From: an uncultured Selenomonadales bacterium
GTDB taxonomy: Bacteria; Bacillota; Negativicutes; Selenomonadales; Selenomonadaceae
NCBI GenBank assembly: GCA_947165295.1
Contig: CAMUZU010000020.1
Span: forward strand, 1 to 38,332
Length of the DNA: 38,332 bases
Direction of reading: 5' to 3'
Shown here: one piece after another, positions 32,242 to 38,332 of the stretch
Numbering within the stretch: the stretch's first letter is position 1
Layout: the number at the start of each line of letters is the position of its first letter
Notes under the pieces: model-generated
Databases searched by the model: none
What the model was told of the DNA's origin: nothing
The model's input: only the letters and a program-made list of their open reading frames with translations
Program-made: the position numbers and the translations under genes

Positions 32242-34650
32242 TTGGAAAAAATTAACGTCGTGCTTGTCCTGCTCAACGCGAACAAACTGCGCGAAGCTCT
32301 GAGTTCGCTCAACTTCAATCGCGCAAACCTTGTCGCAGTCGTCGTCGAAGGCGGCAACGGAAATTTCTTGACCGTCGACAAACGTCGCGTCCCGCTGATT
32401 TCTTTCGCGTCGATTGGTCAACTGTTGAACGCGGGAAAAAATTTCGTTTGGCTGCTCAACGGTCACGTGAACGACGCGGGCGACCTGTGGAGCATGAAAA
32501 AATTTTTGACGGCAAACGGCGTCCCCGAAGACAACATTGTCAACTTTGAACGCTGGCTTACCGCCGAGTGGTTCGCGAATCTGCGTTACGTCGAAAGACA
32601 CGGCGCGGATTTTTTTGCGACGGGCATAAGTTACGCCGAAGTCGGGCTGGACTTGAATTTTATTCCGCACGTGCGCGGACGCGGCGTCAACTTGTCCGGC
32701 TCGAATCAGGACTTGCGGCAGGGTTACTTGACCGCCAAACACATCTTTGAACGCGTCAAGCCCGGCACGATTAAGTTTGTGCTGATTGGACTTGCGCCGT
32801 ATTCGTTCCGCTACGACAACGCCAAAGCTTTCGCCGTCACGTCGCGACATCTGCAGTACATGATTGCACTTGACGCGCCCGCCCGCAACCGCCACGACGA
32901 ATTGTTGACGGCTTTGACGAGCGACGACGTTAAAAAATATTTCGCGACGTTGACCGCCGAACAAGCCGATTTGAACTTCAGCCGCACGAAAAAAAATCTC
33001 AGCCGCGAACTGCCCGTTAAAGCCGTCGTCAACTGGGAGGCGGAGTTGCGCAACTTGACGAAGAAACTTTATCCCGTGACCGTCGAAGAAAATTTCCGCA
33101 TCCTCAAAGCGTACATCAAACTTTGCCGCGACAACGGAGCCAAGCCCGTCGGCGTTGTTCTGCCGTTCGCGCCCGCAATGCACGACAATTACAGCGCGGA
33201 ACTGTTGACGCTCTTTCGGCTTGCGATTCGCGAACTTGAAGAGACGACGGACTTCACCTGCGTTGACCTGTTCGACTTGCGGCTCGGCTACGATTGCTTT
33301 TACAACATGGCGCATTTAAATCTGCGCGGCGCGGCGATTGCAAGTTCACTGTTGGGCGCGAAGTTGCACGAACAAAAACTTTTGCCGACGGAAAATTTCT
33401 GCGGCATGAATTACGAATACTTCAACCTGCTGTCGAACCTGTTGCCCCGCGACGAATACAACGCGCTGATGAATCAAGTTTTCGACAAGTCGGTTGAACC
33501 GCTTCGCCGCAAGGACAAGCTTAAAATCGGCTTCGTGCTGTATGATTCGTCAATGTGGTGCGGCGACGAACTGTATGACTTGTTCGCCCGCGACGAACGA
33601 TTCGAGCCGACGATTTTCCTTTGTCTGCGCACGGACAAAACTCAAGACGAACTTGTCCGCAAAGATTTTGCACACGGCGCGGAGCAGTTCAAGTCACACG
33701 GGCGAAACGTCGTCGCGCTTGTCGAAAAGAATTCGCCCGTCGAGCCGCAGGACGTGCTGATTTATTTGACGCCGTATCTGAACGTGTTGCCCGACGCGTT
33801 CCAACCGTCGAAGTTGACGGCGCGAACACTTGTCGCTTATATCCCGTACGCCTTCAACGCGACGACTTACGAAATTTCGGATTACGCGATCTTTCACACG
33901 GCGTGGAAAGTTTTCTTCGAGTCGAACTTTTCGCTCAAACTCTTCGACGCGCACAGCAAGCTTGGAATGCCTCGCGGACTGCTGAGCGGTTATCCGAAGT
34001 TGGACGCGCTGCTTGACGGGCGGACGGATTTTCACTTCAACTGGAAGACGACACGTCCCGACGCGAAGAAAATCATTTACGCGCCGCATTGGTCGATTAA
34101 CAAAGGCGTCAAGTACTCAACGTTTCACCTCAACGGCAAGTTCATGTACGAGTTTGCACGCAGTCACCCCGAAACGAGCTGGGTCGTCAAGCCGCATCCG
34201 AATTTGCTTTACTCCGCGGTCAAGTCGGGTCTGTTCAAGTCGGCGGCGGACTTTGAAGCTTACCTGCAAGCTTGGAATGAACTTCCGAACGCGCAGGTTG
34301 TCACGGGCGGATATTATCTGGACATCTTCGCCACGAGCGACGGGCTGATTCACGACGGCGGGTCGTTTATCGCCGAATATCAGTTCACGCACAAGCCGTC
34401 AATCTTTTTGACCCGCGACACGCAAAAGTTCAACGAGCTTGGCCGAAAGATTTTGGACGCGTCGTATTTGGTCGACGGTTCCGACACGCAAGCCATTGCC
34501 GAGCTGATAAAAAAAGTTTTCGTCGACGGCGAAGACTTCAAGCGCGACGAGCGACGGAAAGTTTTCGACGAGCTGTTGAATTGGCGGCGCGTCAACGGCA
34601 CGTCGGCAAGCGAATTCATCTTCCGCAACATTGTCGACGCTCTGCAATAA
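32242..34650 (+). CDS. SGNH-like domain fused to a TagB/TagF-type glycerophosphotransferase-like domain
   Basis: 802 residues in two parts. Residues 1 to about 385 look like an SGNH-type hydrolase or acyltransferase of the DltD kind: NLSGSNQDLRQGYLTAKHIF near 150, FVLIGLAPYSFRYD, and a candidate catalytic Asp-His pair in DCFYNMAHLNLRGAA (about 350 and 358). Residues about 425-802 resemble the GT-B fold of CDP-glycerol glycerophosphotransferases: GYPKLDALL, IIYAPHWS (about 613), VVKPHPN (about 651) and SDGLIHDGGSFIAEYQ (about 699). This suggests synthesis or decoration of a surface polymer (inference). TTG start with GGAGGTG nine bases upstream. No other polymer genes are adjacent. The gene ends at a small element insertion. 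Confidence 0.75.
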   Translation: MEKINVVLVLLNANKLREALSSLNFNRANLVAVVVEGGNGNFLTVDKRRVPLISFASIGQLLNAGKNFVWLLNGHVNDAGDLWSMKKFLTANGVPEDNIVNFERWLTAEWFANLRYVERHGADFFATGISYAEVGLDLNFIPHVRGRGVNLSGSNQDLRQGYLTAKHIFERVKPGTIKFVLIGLAPYSFRYDNAKAFAVTSRHLQYMIALDAPARNRHDELLTALTSDDVKKYFATLTAEQADLNFSRTKKNLSRELPVKAVVNWEAELRNLTKKLYPVTVEENFRILKAYIKLCRDNGAKPVGVVLPFAPAMHDNYSAELLTLFRLAIRELEETTDFTCVDLFDLRLGYDCFYNMAHLNLRGAAIASSLLGAKLHEQKLLPTENFCGMNYEYFNLLSNLLPRDEYNALMNQVFDKSVEPLRRKDKLKIGFVLYDSSMWCGDELYDLFARDERFEPTIFLCLRTDKTQDELVRKDFAHGAEQFKSHGRNVVALVEKNSPVEPQDVLIYLTPYLNVLPDAFQPSKLTARTLVAYIPYAFNATTYEISDYAIFHTAWKVFFESNFSLKLFDAHSKLGMPRGLLSGYPKLDALLDGRTDFHFNWKTTRPDAKKIIYAPHWSINKGVKYSTFHLNGKFMYEFARSHPETSWVVKPHPNLLYSAVKSGLFKSAADFEAYLQAWNELPNAQVVTGGYYLDIFATSDGLIHDGGSFIAEYQFTHKPSIFLTRDTQKFNELGRKILDASYLVDGSDTQAIAELIKKVFVDGEDFKRDERRKVFDELLNWRRVNGTSASEFIFRNIVDALQ

Positions 34651-34742
34651 AAAAAGCCACTTTGAAAGTGGCGGAACAACTGTCGCGACGTGTCGTTACC
34701 AACGTTCCAACGGTATCACCGCGAACTAATGCAATAAAAAAA
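34643..34742. repeat. 13-bp direct repeat flanking the small element
   Basis: TGCAATAAAAAAA occurs at 34643-34655, spanning the stop codon of the preceding gene, and again at 34730-34742, abutting the terminator. Removing the element and one copy joins stop codon and terminator directly, which is the expected uninterrupted structure. Confidence 0.85.
34656..34729 (-). mobile_element. Palindrome-ended small element inserted after a stop codon
   Basis: 74 bases. Read on the minus strand it begins TTAGTTCGCGGTGATACCG and ends with arms GCCACTTT and AAAGTGGC around one C, preceded by TTGTTCC. Relative to the trmD copies, G/C pairs in the palindrome are replaced by A/T pairs on both arms, so pairing is kept. 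Its orientation relative to the host gene is opposite to that at folP and trmD. No coding capacity. Confidence 0.85.
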
Positions 34743-34774
34743 TCCCCGTTCACAAGAGCGGGGAAATTTTTTTT
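34736..34774. terminator. Bidirectional terminator
   Basis: CCCCG (34744-34748) and CGGGG (34759-34763) with an A tract before and eight T after. It serves the plus-strand fusion gene and the convergent GltD-like gene. Confidence 0.88.
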
Positions 34775-34789
34775 GCGTGTGTGACGAAC

Positions 34790-36037
34790 TTACTGCGCGT
34801 CGGTCGAAGCGTTGCGTTTGGCGGTCAAATACTCATCCATTGCCACGGCGACGGCTTTGGAATATTTGACGGCGAGCACAACGTTTTTCGCGCCGGCAAC
34901 CACGTCGCCCGAAGCAAAGACGCCTTCGCGAGTCGTGCGGCCGGTTTCGTCGACGACAATCAAGCCGTTCTTGTCGACGGTCAAGTCGTGCGTCGTGTTG
35001 ACGATTTTGTCTTTGGGACCTTGACTTATCGCGATAATCGTCGAGTCGGCGGGCATCAAAACGGGCTCTTCTTCGCGGACAAGGTTGCCTTCTTCGTCGT
35101 AAATGCGCGGCGTGAACACGGGGCCTTTTTCGGTGAATTCGGCAATCGCCATGCCCTGCTGAAGTTCAATGCCGTCAATCGTCGCGTAATCGAGTTCGCG
35201 TTGACTTGCGGCAATTCTTTGACGGCGTGCGTAAAGCGTGACGCGTCGGCTGCCTTGACGAACGACGGTTCGCGCCACGTCGATAGCCGAGTTGCCCGCG
35301 CCGATAATCGCAACCGTGTCGCCCAAGTCGTAAGCGTCGGGGTTCTGCAGGTAGTCAATCGCGTAATGAACGTTGCCGAGCGATTCGCCTTTGACGTGCG
35401 GTCGACGGGGACGCCAAACGCCCGTGCCGATAAAAATCGCGTCGTAGCCGTCGTTGAACAAGTCATCCAAATGCAACGCGCCGCCAATGGACGTGTTCGG
35501 GCGGAAGTGAATGCCCATTTCGCGCAACTTCGTTTGATAGCGGTCGAGAATTACTTTCGGCAGGCGGAACGCGGGAATGCCGTAACGCATCATGCCGCCG
35601 ACTTTGTCCATGCGTTCAAAAATCGTGATTCGGTAACCGAGCGCGGCAAGCTTAATCGCAATCGTGATACCCGCAGGCCCCGAGCCGATAATCGCGACGC
35701 GTTGACCTGTGTCGGGCGCACGTTCCAAGCTGATTTTGTCGAAGTAGAAATCCGAGATGTAGTTTTCGATGTTCGGAATCTGGACGGCGGCGCCTTCCTT
35801 GCGTTTGCCTTGAATGCAGTTGCCTTCGCACTGGTTTTCGTGATCGCAGACGAGCGAACAGACGACGCTGAGCGGATTGTTTTCAAACAACATGCGACCT
35901 GCCTCTTCGGTTTGTCCCGCGAGGAACAGCCGAATCATTTCGGGAATGTTCGTTTGAATCGGGCAGCCTTTGATTCGACACAGCGGCTTTTTGCATTGCA
36001 GACAGCGGCGCGCTTCGTTGATGACGTGTGCAGCCAT
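34790..36037 (-). CDS. GltD-like NAD(P)-dependent flavin oxidoreductase
   Basis: 415 residues. N-terminal iron-sulphur part with Cys12, Cys15, Cys20 and Cys25 (CLQCKKPLCRIKGCP) and a second set in CSLVCDHENQCEGNC. Then an FAD fold (VAIIGSGPAGITIAIKLA), the VGGMMRYGIPAFRLPK segment, an NAD(P) fold (VAIIGAGNSAIDVARTV), and GVFASGDVVAGAKNVVLAV near the end. This is the layout of the glutamate synthase small subunit and relatives such as NfnB and PreT. No large subunit gene (gltB), nfnA or dihydropyrimidine dehydrogenase partner is adjacent, so the electron acceptor is unknown. ATG start with AGGAGGGG upstream. Terminated by the hairpin at 34744-34763. Confidence 0.9.
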   Translation of the reverse strand: MAAHVINEARRCLQCKKPLCRIKGCPIQTNIPEMIRLFLAGQTEEAGRMLFENNPLSVVCSLVCDHENQCEGNCIQGKRKEGAAVQIPNIENYISDFYFDKISLERAPDTGQRVAIIGSGPAGITIAIKLAALGYRITIFERMDKVGGMMRYGIPAFRLPKVILDRYQTKLREMGIHFRPNTSIGGALHLDDLFNDGYDAIFIGTGVWRPRRPHVKGESLGNVHYAIDYLQNPDAYDLGDTVAIIGAGNSAIDVARTVVRQGSRRVTLYARRQRIAASQRELDYATIDGIELQQGMAIAEFTEKGPVFTPRIYDEEGNLVREEEPVLMPADSTIIAISQGPKDKIVNTTHDLTVDKNGLIVVDETGRTTREGVFASGDVVAGAKNVVLAVKYSKAVAVAMDEYLTAKRNASTDAQ

Positions 36038-36133
36038 AAAATTTCCCCTCCTAAAATAAAATCGCTCCGTGACATTTTAGACGAAAACTTTTCAAGCGTC
36101 AAAAACTTTTATCGCCGCCGCGAATGGAATTTC

Positions 36134-36238
36134 CGGCCGTCATGGATGACGGCCGCAACGCTTGCGCGTGATACAGGATGTATCACAGCAAGCGCGGTTT
36201 CTTTTGGTTACTTTTCTTTGCCGTCAAAGAAAAGTAAC
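36134..36238 (+). repeat. Three-hairpin intergenic element, copy B
   Basis: Hairpin 1: GGCCGTCAT/ATGACGGCC with loop GG (36135-36154). Hairpin 2: CGCTTGC/GCAAGCG enclosing GTGATAC/GTATCAC with loop AGGAT (36159-36194). Hairpin 3: GTTACTTTTCTTTG/CAAAGAAAAGTAAC with loop CCGT (36207-36238). It lies between two minus-strand genes; the GGA-containing loops read on the plus strand. The rest of the 36038-36133 gap shows only the ribosome binding site of the GltD-like gene. Confidence 0.85.
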
Positions 36239-36242
36239 ACGC

Positions 36243-37847
36243 TCACAGCAGGTTGTCCTCGAAGAACGGCCGCAGTTGAGCAAGGTTGTCGGCGTTCAAG
36301 TCTTTGTGACAAGTCCAGCCCGACGCGTTGATCTCCATGGTTTGGCGGTCGTCGGCGGAATATTTCTTCCACGCGGGCACAAGTTGAGTCGACGGGTTGC
36401 CCGTCGCCGCAAACGTTGCCCAAGCCGATTGAACTTGCTTAATCAACTTCGCGGACGGCTTCGGGTCAAGCGTTTTGTCGCCAAGCCCGAAGACAAACGG
36501 CAGGTCAATCGAGTGACACGAGCCCAAACCTTCGATGGGTGACTTTTGGCTGAACAAGTAAAAAAACGTGTCGTCGAACGCCGATTGATATTCCGCCGCA
36601 AGCTCCTGCGGAACGCGCCAATCAAGCTGGTTCATGAACTCCAGATAACGTTCGCCGTCGTCAAGCGAATTCAGTTCGGGGTGAAGTTCGCGCCACTTGT
36701 GATAACCGTCGTCGACGCCGGGCAAAAATTTGCCTTCGTACATGTTCGCGATAAATACTTCGTGGAACTGATGAATATTTTTCATCATGTCGGGGAAGTA
36801 CAGCAACCAGTAGCGGAACTCTTCGGTGGTCGTGCCCGTCAACAGCTTGATACCGCGAGCCGCGCCGTCTTTGAGTGCCTTGTACGGATGCAACGGCAAA
36901 AATTTCCCGTCGACAGTCGGTAAGTAGTCGGACTCCCATTCGATAAGCCGCGTATTCATAAGTGCCAGATACGTCTTAATGAGTTCGGCGGCGGGCATGT
37001 TGACAATGTCGCGCATGTCTTTGTAACCGCCAAATGCCATGAACTTTTCGGCAAGTTCGGCGGACTCGTCGAAGGTGTGATAGTAAGCGAGCGTGCCCGA
37101 TTGAGCGATTGCCTTGTGGAAAAGTTTTCGTGCGTCGGGCAAAATCATCTGAAACATGACCGAGCTTGCGCCCGCGCTTTCGCCGAAAATCGTAATGTTT
37201 GACGGGTCGCCGCCGAAACTCAAAATGTTTTCGCGCACCCACTCAAGCGCAAGCCGTTGATCTTTCAAGCCGAGATAGCCGCTGTCCTCGAAACTCGAAT
37301 CAATCGCCGCAAAGTTCATGAAGCCGAAAATGTTCACGCGATAATTTATCGTGACGATGACGACGTCTTGAGCCGCCGCAAAAGTTTCGCAGTTGTAGAT
37401 CGGATTGGTCGTGCCGCCGCCGACGAAGCCGCCGCCGTGAATCCAGACCATCACGGGCAAATTGTTCTTACGTCCGCGTGTCCAAATGTTGAGCGTCAAA
37501 CAATCTTCACTCTGCGGGTGCAACGACGAGGGTTCGACGTTGTCTTCCTCTTGCATTGCGGTAAAGCCAAATTTCGTCGCGTCGAACACGTCGGTTGAAT
37601 CATCCAAAGGTTCGGGCGCACGCCAACGAAGTTTGCCGACGGGCGGTTTTGCATACGGAATGCCCAGCCACGTCTTCACGCCGCGCTTGCCGACAAAGCC
37701 GTTGTAAGTTCCGTGGCGCGTCACGGCCGTGCAAGTCTTCGGTGCGGCAAGAACTTCACCGTCGAAAAAATCCGTCGCCATGAAAGCCAAAGTCGTCAAC
37801 GCGGCGGACTTGACAAATGTCCTGCGCGAAAAAATTTTATCAAACAT
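36243..37847 (-). CDS. Tat-exported type B carboxylesterase
   Basis: 534 residues of the alpha/beta-hydrolase carboxylesterase family (para-nitrobenzyl esterase type), cleaving carboxylic esters. Seen: GIPYAKPPVGKLRWRAPEP, SEDCLTLNIWTRG, the oxyanion motif WIHGGGFVGG (about 139) and the nucleophile elbow GESAGASSVM (Ser about 223). The N-terminus FSRRTFVKSAALTTLAFMA carries a twin-arginine motif (SRRTFVK) and hydrophobic region ending near LAA, so it is likely exported folded. The frame is open far upstream (to 38069), but AAAGGA and the signal peptide place the start at ATG 37847. Physiological substrate unknown; its neighbours give no hint. Confidence is high for family, low for substrate. 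Confidence 0.93.
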   Translation of the reverse strand: MFDKIFSRRTFVKSAALTTLAFMATDFFDGEVLAAPKTCTAVTRHGTYNGFVGKRGVKTWLGIPYAKPPVGKLRWRAPEPLDDSTDVFDATKFGFTAMQEEDNVEPSSLHPQSEDCLTLNIWTRGRKNNLPVMVWIHGGGFVGGGTTNPIYNCETFAAAQDVVIVTINYRVNIFGFMNFAAIDSSFEDSGYLGLKDQRLALEWVRENILSFGGDPSNITIFGESAGASSVMFQMILPDARKLFHKAIAQSGTLAYYHTFDESAELAEKFMAFGGYKDMRDIVNMPAAELIKTYLALMNTRLIEWESDYLPTVDGKFLPLHPYKALKDGAARGIKLLTGTTTEEFRYWLLYFPDMMKNIHQFHEVFIANMYEGKFLPGVDDGYHKWRELHPELNSLDDGERYLEFMNQLDWRVPQELAAEYQSAFDDTFFYLFSQKSPIEGLGSCHSIDLPFVFGLGDKTLDPKPSAKLIKQVQSAWATFAATGNPSTQLVPAWKKYSADDRQTMEINASGWTCHKDLNADNLAQLRPFFEDNLL

Positions 37848-37938
37848 AGTTACCAATCCTTTCGTGAATCTGCATTGAAGTTTATCACAAACGCCGCCGA
37901 AAATCTTCACGTGCGGGAAATTATCCACGGCGTTTTCA

Positions 37939-37967
37939 TTGACGCGACAAGCCAAAGCGTTTAATAT
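37939..37967 (+). promoter_or_regulatory. Promoter of the YggS-family gene
   Basis: TTGACG (37939-37944), 17 bases, TAATAT (37962-37967), about 36 bases before the TTG start. Confidence 0.6.
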
Positions 37968-38003
37968 ATGCGCGTGAAAAATTTTTGCGGAGGTGAGCGA
38001 CAT

Positions 38004-38332
38004 TTGAGCACGGCAGAAAACTTTCTTAACGTGCTTGCCGAAATCAAACAAGCGCGGACGCGAAGACACGTTGCGCTTGACGAAGAAATAATTTTAGTCG
38101 CGGTGACGAAGACTCACGGCGTCGATTTAATGCGCGAAGTTATCGACGCGGGCGCACGTCACATCGGCGAAAATCGCGTGCAGGAGGCGGCCGAAAAGTT
38201 TCCCGCGCTGGATCGCTCCGTCACGCGCCACTTAATCGGGCACCTGCAGACCAATAAAGTCAAAGCGGCGGTAAAACTCTTCGACGTGATTCAATCCGTC
38301 GACAGCGAACACCTTGCGGCGGCTCTCGACAA
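38004..38332 (+). CDS. YggS/PROSC-family pyridoxal phosphate homeostasis protein (partial)
   Basis: The first 109 residues, cut by the window end. The family signatures are clear: ILVAVTKTH (the lysine that holds pyridoxal phosphate), the IGENRVQEAAEKF segment, and LIGHLQTNKVKAAVKLFDVI with a typical HLQTNK. These small proteins buffer free pyridoxal phosphate and amino acid balance. TTG start eight bases after GGAGGTGAG. In many Firmicutes this gene precedes sepF and other cell-division genes, which would lie beyond the window. Confidence 0.93.
   Translation, partial: MSTAENFLNVLAEIKQARTRRHVALDEEIILVAVTKTHGVDLMREVIDAGARHIGENRVQEAAEKFPALDRSVTRHLIGHLQTNKVKAAVKLFDVIQSVDSEHLAAALD

Noticed and set aside
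32203-33315. 370-residue open frame on the minus strand
   Set aside because: Antisense to the fusion gene at 32242; no ribosome binding site or family features.
36160-36240. Hairpin 3 of the repeated element as an intrinsic terminator
   Set aside because: The stem is A/T rich, perfectly symmetrical and not followed by a T tract on either strand; the shared design with copy A points to a repeated element.
34781-36331. 516-residue open frame on the plus strand
   Set aside because: It is antisense to the GltD-like gene, which shows clear FAD, NAD(P) and iron-sulphur motifs; the antisense frame is open because of codon bias.

Overview
The window reads as chromosome of a Gram-negative-walled Firmicute, most likely a Negativicute of the Selenomonas kind. 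Two things point there. The order rpsP-khpA-ylqD-rimM-trmD is the Firmicutes arrangement. The cell nevertheless carries an RND efflux pump with a lipoprotein adaptor, which needs an outer membrane. Strong GGAGG ribosome binding sites, frequent TTG/GTG starts and TTGACA-17-TATAAT promoters fit. The taxon is inferred from gene content, not from a search.

Layout: (1) 1-914, folP on the minus strand, divergent from (2) a roughly 10 kb plus-strand unit (1032-10930): RND adaptor, exported GH32 fructosidase, two SLC1-type symporters carrying an N-terminal degenerate ATPase-like domain (the second broken by a stop codon), the RND pump, an HNH protein, then a terminator. (3) 11074-14624: XRE regulator, three small proteins, then recA-recX between two paralogous HNH proteins; the recX tail is duplicated. 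(4) 14669-20598: a frameshifted helical protein divergent from a membrane Ser/Thr kinase, an XRE regulator with a perfect palindromic operator, and four genes for zinc-ribbon membrane proteins and a lipoprotein. The kinase and the first zinc-ribbon protein share the same C-terminal domain, so they probably form one signalling or envelope system. (5) 26717-20678 (minus): type III restriction-modification mod-res, tightly followed by a calcium-repeat metalloprotease gene. (6) 26853-30620: tRNA-Cys, ffh, rpsP, khpA, ylqD, rimM, trmD. (7) 31207-34650: a membrane-anchored unknown and an SGNH/TagB-like fusion. (8) 37847-34790 (minus): a Tat-exported carboxylesterase and a GltD-like flavoprotein. (9) 38004 to the edge: the start of a YggS-family gene.

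The most unusual content is non-coding. A 74-77 bp element ending in an 8+1+8 palindrome occurs at the 3' ends of three unrelated genes (folP, trmD and the fusion gene ending at 34650). Each time it is flanked by a direct duplication of that gene's own tail (13 bp, 67 bp, and at least 31 bp). Arms of the palindrome differ between copies by compensatory changes. At trmD the tail-plus-element unit is amplified in 144 bp steps. A separate pair of three-hairpin elements (31083-31194 and 36134-36238) shares one near-identical hairpin and two hairpins conserved in shape more than in sequence.
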